Positions 8,692 through 16,484 of a stretch of DNA of 52,258 bases are shown in pieces. The translations under genes were made by a program, and so were the position numbers. Below the pieces are notes generated by a model. The model saw only the letters and a program-made list of their open reading frames with translations. It was not told where the DNA came from and did not search any database. The DNA is taken from NCBI GenBank assembly GCA_020851655.1, contig JADZCI010000031.1:1-52258 (forward strand), written 5' to 3'. The DNA is from Bryobacterales bacterium. GTDB taxonomy: Bacteria > Acidobacteriota > Terriglobia > Bryobacterales > Bryobacteraceae. Positions within the stretch are counted from its first letter, which is position 1, and each line of letters begins with the position of its first letter.

Positions 8692-9452
8692 TTCGAGTCT
8701 GGCGCTCGGTTCCCAAGTGGGCCGGCTGGCGCGCGGGCGTGACCGGGATGAGCGTGGGCGTGGTGCCGACCATGGGCGCGCTTCACCGGGGTCATGCTTC
8801 CCTGGTGGAACGCTGCCGGCGGGAGAACGATATCGCGGTGGTGACCATCTTCGTCAACCCATCGCAGTTCAACGACCCGCAAGACCTCGAACGCTACCCT
8901 CGCACCATGGAGGCGGATTTGAAGCTGCTAGAAAGCCTCGGCGTGGATGAGGTGCTGGTCCCGGGCGTCTCGGAGATGTATCCGAACGGTTACCGGCTAC
9001 GTGTTGAGCCTCATCCCGAAATGCTCGTGCTGGAAGGTATGCACCGGCCGGGCTTTCTCCAAGGAGTCCTCACCGTGGTCCTCAAGCTGCTGAACCTGGT
9101 TCGAGCCGATCGAGCGTACTTCGGCGAGAAGGATTACCAGCAAATGAGAGCCGTCGCCGAACTCGTGCGGGAATTCTTCATTCCCACCGAGATCGTCGCG
9201 TGCCCGACGGTGCGGGAACCCTCCGGCCTCGCCATGAGTTCGAGGAATCAGCTTCTGCCGGCAGCGTCCCGCGGGAATGCGCCAGCCCTTTACCGCATCC
9301 TCACCGGCTCCGAAACCCCCGCCGCCGCGCGCGCCGCGCTCGAAGCGCATGGATTCCAAGTCGACTACGTCGAAGACCGCTGGGACCGGCGGTTGGCCGC
9401 GGTCTTTCTCGACGGAATCCGGCTCGTCGATAACGTTCCCGTGAGAAAGTAG
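8688..9452 (+). CDS. panC: Pantothenate synthetase
   Basis: Joins pantoate and beta-alanine with ATP to give pantothenate. Nucleotidyltransferase landmarks are clear: VPTMGALHRGHASL with the HxGH-type signature, the FVNPSQF pantoate-site segment, FGEKDYQQ, and the KMSKS-like SSRN segment (AMSSRNQLL). At 254 residues it is somewhat shorter than the 280-residue norm, mainly in the C-terminal domain. It overlaps panB by ATGA, and coaX begins 6 nt after its stop. The run panB-panC-coaX therefore makes pantothenate and phosphorylates it. No panD or panE is in the window. Confidence 0.95.
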   Translation: MIRVWRSVPKWAGWRAGVTGMSVGVVPTMGALHRGHASLVERCRRENDIAVVTIFVNPSQFNDPQDLERYPRTMEADLKLLESLGVDEVLVPGVSEMYPNGYRLRVEPHPEMLVLEGMHRPGFLQGVLTVVLKLLNLVRADRAYFGEKDYQQMRAVAELVREFFIPTEIVACPTVREPSGLAMSSRNQLLPAASRGNAPALYRILTGSETPAAARAALEAHGFQVDYVEDRWDRRLAAVFLDGIRLVDNVPVRK

Positions 9453-9458
9453 GTCGCA

Positions 9459-10232
9459 ATGCTTCTGACTCTGGACGTCGGCAACAGCCAGATCTTCGGC
9501 GGGATTCACGAGAATGCCCAACTGAAAACGACATTCCGGCGGACATCGAGCATTCGCGCCTCGTCGGACGAATTCGGGGCTTTCTTCCGGGCCGTCTTGC
9601 GCGAGAACGGCGTGGAGCCGGACTTGATCGACAAGGCCGCCATCTGCTCTGTGGTCCCGGATGCGGTTCATTCGTTGCGCAACTGTTTCCGGAAGTACTT
9701 CCGCCTGGAGCCGTTCCTTCTTCAGCCGGGCGTCAAGACCGGATTGAAGATCCGCTATCGCAACCCGCTGGAAGTCGGTTCGGACAAGATCGCGAACGCA
9801 ATGGGCGCGATTGTGCGGTTTCCGGGACGCAATCTTCTGATTGTTGACTTCGGCACGGCCACCACGTTGTGCGCCGTGACCCGGGACAAGGAATACTTGG
9901 GCGGCGTCATTACGCCGGGACTGAACCTGTCTATGGCGGCGCTGGAGTCGAAGACCGCCAGGCTGCCGGCGGTTGAGATTGTCCGCCCGGCCGAGGTGCT
10001 CGGCCGCTCCACGGTCGAAAGCATTCAATCGGGTCTTTACTACGGCACACTCGCCACGGTGCGCTCGCTGGCCGGAGCTGTCACCAAACAACATTTCGCG
10101 GACGATCCGCCAGTTATCCTTGGCACAGGCGGGTTCGGGCGGCTGTTTGAGGGAGAGGACCTGTTTGACGAGTTTGTGCCGGAACTCCCCTTGATTGGGT
10201 TGCGCCGCGCCTCCGAACTGCAAGCCACCTGA
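9459..10232 (+). CDS. coaX: Type III pantothenate kinase
   Basis: Phosphorylates pantothenate, the first step of CoA synthesis. It is an ASKHA-fold kinase, showing the PHOSPHATE 1 motif LTLDVGNSQ, the SVVPDA segment, GSDKIANAMGA with the catalytic-site Asp, the PHOSPHATE 2 motif VDFGTATT, and GGVITPGLNLS. At 257 residues it is of normal length. Type III enzymes characteristically need a monovalent cation and resist CoA feedback (family knowledge). It starts 6 nt after panC in the same operon, with a weak ribosome site. Confidence 0.95.
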   Translation: MLLTLDVGNSQIFGGIHENAQLKTTFRRTSSIRASSDEFGAFFRAVLRENGVEPDLIDKAAICSVVPDAVHSLRNCFRKYFRLEPFLLQPGVKTGLKIRYRNPLEVGSDKIANAMGAIVRFPGRNLLIVDFGTATTLCAVTRDKEYLGGVITPGLNLSMAALESKTARLPAVEIVRPAEVLGRSTVESIQSGLYYGTLATVRSLAGAVTKQHFADDPPVILGTGGFGRLFEGEDLFDEFVPELPLIGLRRASELQAT

Positions 10233-10237
10233 ACCGG

Positions 10238-10861
10238 ATGCTGATTCAGATCAATTCGGCAGACCGCCGGCTGCTGGAGGATGTTTCAGCAGCCATGGCG
10301 GAGGCCGCGCGGCTCAGCGGCGCGTGGCTCGTGTGCCATCCCGGATGCACGCAATGCTGCCTGGGACCGTTCGGCATCACCAGGCTCGATGAGTTGCGTC
10401 TGCGAGACGGGTTGCAGGTCCTGGATGCCACTGACCCGGCGCACGCCGCTCAGATTCGCAGTCGCGCCCGGGCATACATCGCCAGGATCGCGCCACAGTA
10501 TCCCGGCGACTTGCGGACCGGCGAGTTGCTGGACCAGGACGCATTGCCCGGCTTCATGAACGATGAGCCTTGTCCGGCGCTCGACCTGCACACCGGGCTG
10601 TGCGCTTTGTACGAATGGCGCCCGGTCACTTGCCGGCTGTTCGGTCCGGTTCAGGAGGTGGGCCAAGGCGTCTACGGCGCATGCGAACTGTGCTACAGCG
10701 GCGCCACCGAGGCGGACAGTGCCCGTTGTTGCGTGGACCCGGATCCAGACGGCCGCGAAGCCGCCATCCTCGATACGCTGGCGGCCGACGGCATCGGCGG
10801 CCTCACGATCGTTGCTTTTGCGCTGGCGGACGACAATGCCGGCCAGCCAGTCCGCGGGTAG
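10238..10861 (+). CDS. YkgJ-family cysteine-cluster protein
   Basis: A 207-residue protein of the zinc- or iron-chelating YkgJ/UPF0153 type. The N-terminal cluster is Cys33-x3-Cys37-x2-Cys40-Cys41 (VCHPGCTQCCLGPFGIT). A second set of cysteines lies in EPCPALD, TGLCALYEWRPVTCRLFG and the later GACELCY. The family binds a metal and may act in metal-dependent modification, but its biochemical role is not established. It begins 5 nt after coaX, so it is probably co-transcribed with the pantothenate genes, though no functional link is evident. It converges with the M20 peptidase gene. Confidence 0.8.
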   Translation: MLIQINSADRRLLEDVSAAMAEAARLSGAWLVCHPGCTQCCLGPFGITRLDELRLRDGLQVLDATDPAHAAQIRSRARAYIARIAPQYPGDLRTGELLDQDALPGFMNDEPCPALDLHTGLCALYEWRPVTCRLFGPVQEVGQGVYGACELCYSGATEADSARCCVDPDPDGREAAILDTLAADGIGGLTIVAFALADDNAGQPVRG

Positions 10862-10875
10862 CCGGTCCAAGCCGA

Positions 10876-12036
10876 TCAGATGGCGCCCGATGCCAGTCGC
10901 TCCACCAGTCCCGCAAGCAGCGCGATGCGATGCGGAATACGGTCAAGGATGACACTCTCGTGAGCGGCGTGCGCGCCCTCGCCGACAGCACCCAGTCCGT
11001 CCAGGGTTGGAATGCCGAGCGCGCCCGTAAAGTTTCCGTCCGAGCCGCCGCCGACGGAGGTCTCGCCCAAGGTCATCCCATATTCAGCGGCGATCTGCCG
11101 TGCCACGTTCAGAAGTTTCACCACGCCGGGCTTACGCTCCAGGGGAGGACGGTTGAGCCCGCCGGACACTTCGATCCGGCAGCGCTTGTCGCGCGGTTTC
11201 AGCGACCTGAACTGCCGGTCCACCCAAGCGGCGTCCCGCAAGCGAGCCACGCGCATATCCACCTCAAGCGCGCACTCATCGGGCACCACGTTGGTCCGGG
11301 TTCCGCCGCGGATGATGCCGGGGCTGACCGTGATGCCGCGGTCAAGGCGGGTGAATCCCCGAATCGCTTCCACCTGGCGCGCCATTTCAACGATGGCGTT
11401 GGCGCCGTTCGAGAAGTCGAGTCCAGCGTGGGCGGACTTTCCCTTGACCGTCACCACGTAATCGCCGACGCCTTTCCGCGCGGTCTTGAGCTTGCCGTCG
11501 GGCCCGGCGGCGGGCTCCAGCACCAGCACGGCGGCGCTCTTTCTGGCGTGCTCCTCGGTGGCACGGCGGGAGTCCTCGCTGCCGGCCTCCTCATCGCTGA
11601 CGATCCACAGGCTCACCTTGCGGGCTACTGGAACGTCCAGGGATTTCAGGGCGCGCATGGCGAAGACGAAGAAGGCGAGTCCCGCTTTCATGTCGAAAAC
11701 GCCGGGGCCCCAGGCCCGCCCGTCTTCAACCCGCCACTTCATCGTCTTCAACGTGCCCAGGGGCCAGACGGTGTCGCTGTGGCCGATGCCGAGGATCTGC
11801 CCGGGCGCCTTGCGCCTCGGGGCCGGCAGGTCGAATTCGCACAGGAGATTGCTCCCGTAACGCCGGCCCTTGGTTTTGCGGACTTTGGCGATGTCACCAA
11901 TCCTCGCGGCAAACAGATCCACAAACCGGTTTACGGCCGCCAGATCGTCGCTCGGGGATTCGCACTCGACCAGTTCGCGCAGAAACGCGAGTACCGTATC
12001 CTGTTGTCCTTGAATCCAGCCAAGGGGTTCGCGCAC
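10876..12036 (-). CDS. M20-family metallopeptidase (carboxypeptidase G2-like)
   Basis: A 386-residue di-zinc peptidase. Ligand motifs are intact: GIGHSDTVWP (His86, Asp88), GPGVFDMKAG (Asp115), the catalytic and ligand Glu pair in SDEEAGS, the dimerisation-domain His in GKSAHAG, and GGGSDGN near the C-terminus. It has no signal peptide, so it is probably cytoplasmic and cleaves C-terminal residues from small peptides or folate-like conjugates; the exact substrate is unknown. The only credible start is GTG 12036, which has no ribosome site and sits 6 nt after a -10-like TATTAT. It is divergent from fabZ with only 22 bp between start codons. Confidence 0.85.
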   Translation of the reverse strand: MREPLGWIQGQQDTVLAFLRELVECESPSDDLAAVNRFVDLFAARIGDIAKVRKTKGRRYGSNLLCEFDLPAPRRKAPGQILGIGHSDTVWPLGTLKTMKWRVEDGRAWGPGVFDMKAGLAFFVFAMRALKSLDVPVARKVSLWIVSDEEAGSEDSRRATEEHARKSAAVLVLEPAAGPDGKLKTARKGVGDYVVTVKGKSAHAGLDFSNGANAIVEMARQVEAIRGFTRLDRGITVSPGIIRGGTRTNVVPDECALEVDMRVARLRDAAWVDRQFRSLKPRDKRCRIEVSGGLNRPPLERKPGVVKLLNVARQIAAEYGMTLGETSVGGGSDGNFTGALGIPTLDGLGAVGEGAHAAHESVILDRIPHRIALLAGLVERLASGAI

Positions 12037-12039
12037 GTT

Positions 12040-12050
12040 GATATAATATC
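12040..12050. promoter_or_regulatory. Symmetric -10 element shared by fabZ and the M20 peptidase
   Basis: GATATAATATC is a palindrome around its central A (12045). On the plus strand it contains a perfect TATAAT (12042-12047), 11 nt before the fabZ ATG. On the minus strand it contains TATTAT (12048-12043), 6 nt before the peptidase GTG. Neither gene has a Shine-Dalgarno in the 22-bp gap. A single core therefore probably drives two short-leader or leaderless mRNAs in opposite directions. Confidence 0.6.
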
Positions 12051-12058
12051 GACACTAA

Positions 12059-12523
12059 ATGCCTGTCCTGGACCACCTCGCCATTCGCGAGATCCTCCCT
12101 CACCGCTATCCGTTTCTTCTGGTCGACCGCATCGTCGAGATCGAGGAGGAACGGATCGTCGGCATCAAGAATGTCACCGCCAACGAGCCGTTCTTTCAGG
12201 GCCACTTCCCGGAGTTCCCGGTGATGCCCGGCGTGTTGATTGTCGAGGCGATGGCGCAAGTGGCTGGCGTGCTCGTCTTGAAGTCGATGCCGGACCGGGC
12301 CAGCAAACTGGTCCTGCTGGCGTCCGTTGAAGAGGCCAAGTTCCGCCGGCCGGTGCTGCCCGGCGACGTGCTTCGCATGGAAATGGTGGTCCTGAAGCGG
12401 AAATCGAGCGTCGCCAAAATGCAGGGAAAGGCAACGGTCGATGGCGCCGTGGTGGCCGAAGCGACGGTCATGTGCAAGTTGGCGGATCGCGCCGAAAAGA
12501 CACCGGCGCCCGCCGGAACCTAA
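12059..12523 (+). CDS. fabZ: 3-hydroxyacyl-[ACP] dehydratase
   Basis: Dehydrates beta-hydroxyacyl-ACP in fatty acid elongation. It is a hot-dog fold of 154 residues. ILPHRYPFLLVDRI opens the protein, the catalytic His is in FFQGHFPEFPVMPG (about residue 49) and the catalytic Glu in VEAMAQVAG (about 63). It heads a run with lpxA and lpxI, the usual arrangement in which beta-hydroxyacyl-ACP is shared between elongation and lipid A acylation. The ATG has no ribosome site and follows TATAAT by 11 nt, so the mRNA may be leaderless. The C-terminal 15 residues (AEKTPAPAG) are a short extension. Confidence 0.95.
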   Translation: MPVLDHLAIREILPHRYPFLLVDRIVEIEEERIVGIKNVTANEPFFQGHFPEFPVMPGVLIVEAMAQVAGVLVLKSMPDRASKLVLLASVEEAKFRRPVLPGDVLRMEMVVLKRKSSVAKMQGKATVDGAVVAEATVMCKLADRAEKTPAPAGT

Positions 12524-12534
12524 GTTTCTCCGCA

Positions 12535-13311
12535 ATGCCCATCCATGCGACCGCGATTGTCGATCCCGCAGCCGAGATCGACCCGTCGGCCGACATCGGC
12601 CCCTATTGCGTAATCGGCAAGGAAGTGGCCATCGGCGCTCGCACGCGCCTGATGTCGCACTTGTACGTGGAAGGACCGGCCAGCATCGGCGACGACAACC
12701 TGTTCTACCCCTTCTCGACGATCGGGGTGGCTTCGCAGGACTTGAAGTACAAAGGAGAGCGCGCCGAGACCCGTATCGGACATCGCAACCGGATTAGGGA
12801 GAACGTCACGATCCACCGCGGAACCCAAGGCGGCGGATTGGTGACCTCGGTTGGCGATGACAACCTGATCATGGCGTACGCCCACATCGCCCACGACGCC
12901 CGGATTGGCAGCCACTGCATTTTGGGAAATGCCGTCACGCTGGCCGGACACGTCACAATCGAAGACTGGGCCATTGTCGAAGCGTTTTCGGGCGTCCATC
13001 AACACTGCCGCATCGGGCGGCATTCTTTCACCGGCGGCTACAGCGTCATCACGCAGGATGTCCTGCCGTACTCGCAAACCGTGACTCCGCGCCATTCGAA
13101 GGTGTTTGGCGAAAACAAGGTCGGGCTCCAGCGGCGCGGGTTCCAGCCGGAGACCGTGGCCGCGCTGCATAAGTCGTTTCGCCTGCTGGCCAGCGAAACG
13201 CTGAACACCACGCAGGCCATCGAGCGCATTCTGGCCGAGATTCCACCTTGCCAGGAAGTCGGCGAGCTGATCGAGTTCATCCGGACGGCCCAGCGCGGGT
13301 TTATCAAGTGA
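12535..13311 (+). CDS. lpxA: UDP-N-acetylglucosamine acyltransferase
   Basis: First enzyme of lipid A synthesis, moving a beta-hydroxyacyl chain from ACP to UDP-GlcNAc. A left-handed parallel beta-helix is visible as hexapeptide repeats from residue 4 to about 175, followed by a helical C-terminal domain (VGLQRRGFQPETVAALHKSF). The catalytic His is the second His of YAHIAHDA (about residue 120). A His matching E. coli His160 is in GVHQHCRIG. The Gly that acts as the hydrocarbon ruler in E. coli (Gly173) is kept in FTGGYS, so a longer acyl chain is possible. ATG 12535 gives 258 residues, the family length. It overlaps lpxI by GTGA. Confidence 0.95.
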   Translation: MPIHATAIVDPAAEIDPSADIGPYCVIGKEVAIGARTRLMSHLYVEGPASIGDDNLFYPFSTIGVASQDLKYKGERAETRIGHRNRIRENVTIHRGTQGGGLVTSVGDDNLIMAYAHIAHDARIGSHCILGNAVTLAGHVTIEDWAIVEAFSGVHQHCRIGRHSFTGGYSVITQDVLPYSQTVTPRHSKVFGENKVGLQRRGFQPETVAALHKSFRLLASETLNTTQAIERILAEIPPCQEVGELIEFIRTAQRGFIK

Positions 13312-14123
13312 AATACGGCCTCATTGCGGGCAGCAGCCGGTTTCCCATCCTGGCCCTGGAAAAGGCTCGCGAACTCGGGCACGAAGTCGTCGTCATCGCG
13401 CTCAAGGACAACGCCCCCCCGGAAGTCGAACCGCTGGCCGCGCGCTGCCACTGGATCACCATCGCCGAATTGGGCAAGCTGATCGACATCCTGAAGAGCG
13501 AAGGCATCACCCAAGTGATGATGGCCGGCCAGGTGAAGCATGTCAGCCTGTTTTCGACGCTCAAGCCGGATTGGCGGCTTTTCAAACTCCTGGCGTCGCT
13601 GCCCGAACGCAACACGGACGCGCTGATCGGCGGTGTTCGCAGGGTGCTCGAAGAGGAGGGGATTCAACTGGCCGATTCGACGCTCCTGTTGAAGTCCCTG
13701 CTCGCTTTCGAGGGCGTCCTGTCACAGCGCAAACCCGATGACGACGAACGCAAAGACCTGGACTATGGGCGGCGGGTCGCCAACGCGCTTTCGGGATTCG
13801 ATATCGGGCAAAGCGTGGCCGTGAGCGGGCGCGCGTGCGTCGCGCTGGAAGCCATGGAAGGCACCGACGCCATGCTGCGCCGGGCAGGGGCATTGGTGAA
13901 CGGCCGCCCGCTGCGGCTGGTCAAGGCTTCGCGGCGCAGGGCGCACCTGCAGTTCGACGTACCCGCCGCCGGACCGGATACGATTCGAACCATGATCGAA
14001 ACCGGAACCACGGCGTTATCCGTCGACGCCGGACGCACTTTGCTGTTCGACCGGCAGGAGATGCTGGCGATGGCCAATGAGGCGCGCATCGCGATTGTAG
14101 GCGTCCAACCGGAGGGAGAATGA
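13308..14123 (+). CDS. lpxI: UDP-2,3-diacylglucosamine diphosphatase, LpxI type
   Basis: Hydrolyses UDP-2,3-diacylglucosamine to lipid X; LpxI replaces LpxH in many bacteria. The 271-residue protein has the two-domain DUF1009 pattern, with KYGLIAGSSRFPILALEKA at the N-terminus. The middle part has LADSTLLLKSLLA and GRRVANALSGFDIGQSVAV, and the C-terminal part has LEAMEGTDAMLRRAG and TIRTMIETGTTALSVDAG. GTG 13308 was chosen because it overlaps the lpxA stop (GTGA) and fits the family N-terminus. It overlaps the next gene by ATGA, giving one translationally coupled run fabZ-lpxA-lpxI-oxidoreductase. Confidence 0.92.
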   Translation: MKYGLIAGSSRFPILALEKARELGHEVVVIALKDNAPPEVEPLAARCHWITIAELGKLIDILKSEGITQVMMAGQVKHVSLFSTLKPDWRLFKLLASLPERNTDALIGGVRRVLEEEGIQLADSTLLLKSLLAFEGVLSQRKPDDDERKDLDYGRRVANALSGFDIGQSVAVSGRACVALEAMEGTDAMLRRAGALVNGRPLRLVKASRRRAHLQFDVPAAGPDTIRTMIETGTTALSVDAGRTLLFDRQEMLAMANEARIAIVGVQPEGE

Positions 14124-15070
14124 GTCTGACACGAGTCGCGGTCGTCGGCGCGGGGCAGTTCGGACGCCACCACCTCCGTGTGGTCCGGCAAGCCGCGGGC
14201 GCGGAACTCGCCGGCGTCGCCGACACCGATTCCGAACGCGCCGGGCAAGCCGCGCAGGAATTCGAGTGCAACGTGCTCCCGCTCGCCACCGTAGCATCGC
14301 AAGCCGACGCCGCCATCATCGCCGTGCCAACGACGCGGCACGCTGAAGTTGCCTGCCGCCTGCTGGAGGCGGGACTGGACGTGCTGGTGGAGAAGCCCAT
14401 CGCCTCGACCACCGCGGAAGCCCGGCAAATCCTGGAAACCGCGGCGCGGCGGGGGCGCCTGGTGCAGGTCGGCCACCTCGAGCGCTTCAATCCGGCGGTG
14501 CGCGCCGCGTTCAACGTGGTGAAGAAGCCACTGTTTTTCGAGATTCACAGGCTGAGCCCGTTTGCTCCCCGCAGCCTGGATGTTGACGTGGTCCTGGACC
14601 TGATGATCCACGACCTCGACATCCTTCTCGCCATGACCGGCGCCATGCCGCAGGAAGTGCGTGCCGCAGGCATTAATGTCCTGTCGAACAAAGCGGACAT
14701 TGCCAATGTACGGCTCGCCTTTCCTGGCGGATGCGTGGCCAACCTCACGGCAAGCCGCGTTTCCACCGAGCGCGTCAGGAAGCTACGCGTCTTTCAGCCG
14801 CGGCAGTACGTTTCGATTGATTACTCGCGGCAGGATCTTATGGTGATTGCCGTGGACGAGAATCATCGGATTCAGCTTCGTCCTCAAGCGGTTACCAAGG
14901 GCGAACCCCTGCAATTGCAGTGCGAGGGCTTTCTCGACGCCATTCGGCGGCGATCGCAACCAGTGGTGGACGGCGCCGCGGGTCTGCTGGCGCTGGAAGC
15001 GGCCGAAGGCATACTTGCTAAAATTGAAGAGCACGCGGGCGTGGTCGCCCGGTGGCTGGAAAGTAACTAG
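14120..15070 (+). CDS. Gfo/Idh/MocA-family oxidoreductase in the lipid A operon
   Basis: A 316-residue NAD(P)-dependent sugar dehydrogenase. The Rossmann motif is VVGAGQFGRHHLRVV, the family lysine is in LVEKPIAS, and the substrate-side HDLD segment is in MIHDLDILLAMTG. Its start overlaps the lpxI stop (ATGA), so it probably acts on a nucleotide sugar of lipid A synthesis. One known relative by function is GnnA, which oxidises UDP-GlcNAc at C3 before amination by GnnB. No GnnB-type aminotransferase is in this window, so GnnA activity is a hypothesis. Other sugar-nucleotide oxidations are possible. Confidence 0.85.
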   Translation: MSLTRVAVVGAGQFGRHHLRVVRQAAGAELAGVADTDSERAGQAAQEFECNVLPLATVASQADAAIIAVPTTRHAEVACRLLEAGLDVLVEKPIASTTAEARQILETAARRGRLVQVGHLERFNPAVRAAFNVVKKPLFFEIHRLSPFAPRSLDVDVVLDLMIHDLDILLAMTGAMPQEVRAAGINVLSNKADIANVRLAFPGGCVANLTASRVSTERVRKLRVFQPRQYVSIDYSRQDLMVIAVDENHRIQLRPQAVTKGEPLQLQCEGFLDAIRRRSQPVVDGAAGLLALEAAEGILAKIEEHAGVVARWLESN

Positions 15071-15105
15071 ACTCTCGCCTTATCTCGTCCAACAGTTGAG
15101 CGCCC

Positions 15106-16155
15106 ATGCTGCCCGCATTCCGCAAGTACTGGCACGGTGACCAGGGCTCGCTTGATCTGCTGCTGGACCATTCGGACCAGGAACAGCGGCGCCGCCACCG
15201 CCTGGCCGCTTCCGGCGCGGTGCTATACCAGTTGCTGTTGATCCTTTTTGCCCTCAACGCCCCGGGCGGCGCCGTCCGGAATCGCGAGTTCCGCCTGCCT
15301 CAAATCGACTTGGCCAAAGCCACGCCGCTGGTGGCGCCACGGCTTCCGAAAGAACTGACGCAAAGGGATCCCAACAAGGGCAAAGTGGCTCACGAATTCG
15401 ATCTCGCAAGCTTGTTGCCGCGTCCGCCGGTGGATTCAAAGACCAGTGATCCGGGACGTCCGGCGCCGCGGCAATTCCAGTTGCCCTCGCCAGGCTCGGC
15501 GCCCGCCGCCCCCACCATCGAAGCTCCCAAGATCGAAGTGCCCCAGCCAGGACAACTGGGGCCCGGACCCGGAGCATTGGGCGTGCCTGTACCGCCGCAA
15601 GAGAAGCCGAAACTGGCGTTTGAACGCGTCGGCACGCCCCAGGGCTCGCCAGGGATGACAGGCAGCGGCGTCATCAAACCCAAGCTGGAGCCGCCCAAGT
15701 CCGGCATTGAAGAGGCTTCGCGCGGCGCCCTCCGGCGCGGGTCGGGAATGGTGGTGGGCGACCCCGATATGGGCGCCGGAGCCATCGAGATGCGCCAGAT
15801 GCCGACACCAGGCAAGAGCGGCAGTTCGCTCGAGTTGCTCAGCGATCCTCAAGGCGTCGACTTCAAGCCCTACCTGGTCCAGATTCTTGCCGCCGTACGG
15901 CGCAATTGGATGTCCGTGATGCCGGAAAGCGCCCGTTTGGGCCGTAGCGGGCGGGTCGCGATCCAATTCGCGATCGACAAAAGCGGGCGGGTTCCCAAAC
16001 TGGTCATCGCCGTGCCGTCGGGCGCCGACGCCCTGGACCGGGCGGCTGTCGCGGGCATCAGCGCGTCCAATCCGTTCCCTCCCCTTCCACCTGGGTTTAG
16101 CGGCGATCAAATCCGGCTGCAACTGAACTTCGCCTATAACATGCCTTCGCGATAA
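15106..16155 (+). CDS. TonB-like, proline-rich energy transducer
   Basis: A 349-residue protein built as TonB/TolA. It has a short cytoplasmic basic N-terminus, one membrane segment (about residues 35-52, GAVLYQLLLILFALN) and a long Pro-rich periplasmic linker (about 60-230). The compact C-terminal TonB domain runs from about 262 (VDFKPYLVQILAAVRRNWM) to the end (RLQLNFAYN). RVAIQFAIDKSGRVPKLVI and the Pro-rich FPPLPPGF are typical. It would couple inner-membrane energy to outer-membrane transporters. It lies 35 bp after the oxidoreductase. No ExbB/ExbD pair is in the window. Confidence 0.75.
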   Translation: MLPAFRKYWHGDQGSLDLLLDHSDQEQRRRHRLAASGAVLYQLLLILFALNAPGGAVRNREFRLPQIDLAKATPLVAPRLPKELTQRDPNKGKVAHEFDLASLLPRPPVDSKTSDPGRPAPRQFQLPSPGSAPAAPTIEAPKIEVPQPGQLGPGPGALGVPVPPQEKPKLAFERVGTPQGSPGMTGSGVIKPKLEPPKSGIEEASRGALRRGSGMVVGDPDMGAGAIEMRQMPTPGKSGSSLELLSDPQGVDFKPYLVQILAAVRRNWMSVMPESARLGRSGRVAIQFAIDKSGRVPKLVIAVPSGADALDRAAVAGISASNPFPPLPPGFSGDQIRLQLNFAYNMPSR

Positions 16156-16165
16156 AGGATCCCTC

Positions 16166-16318
16166 ATGGCGCCCTCTCTCAAGTACGCTTTGGCGGGATA
16201 CGGTCTGTTGGCCGCCCTGGCAGCTCTGACCCTGGACGGAAAGATCCGGATATTCCTGTGGCTATTCCTGGGTGCGCTCGCCGTCAAGAGCTGGATCGCG
16301 GCGCGGCAGTCCAACTAA
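16166..16318 (+). CDS. 50-residue membrane protein
   Basis: A short frame, ATG 16166 to TAA 16318, begins 10 nt after the TonB-like gene. The peptide has two hydrophobic helices (YALAGYGLLAALAALTL and IFLWLFLGALAVKSWIA) joined by a short charged turn DGKIR and ends in a basic tail (AARQSN). The two-helix hairpin design and tight spacing suggest a real small membrane protein coupled to the TonB-like gene. No ribosome site of note. No function can be assigned. Confidence 0.6.
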   Translation: MAPSLKYALAGYGLLAALAALTLDGKIRIFLWLFLGALAVKSWIAARQSN

Positions 16319-16484
16319 GGCACACACCTTAGTTCCGTTCCGGGAATCGTGTTCCAGACTGCATCGTCCCCAACACGCCTGAATTCTAATAACTTCCATT
16401 GAGTCAACCACTTAGTCGATTGGGTCCATCCATGCATTTCCTCTTCCGGGCAGCTCAGAGCGGCCCGGCAAGGAGCAGACGAGG

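Noticed and set aside
8997..10223. 408-codon minus-strand open frame over panC and coaX
   Set aside because: Overlaps two complete enzymes on the other strand and has no domain or ribosome site.
16319..16484. A promoter for the sigma factor gene
   Set aside because: TAATAA and similar AT stretches occur, but no pair of -35 and -10 boxes at proper spacing was convincing.
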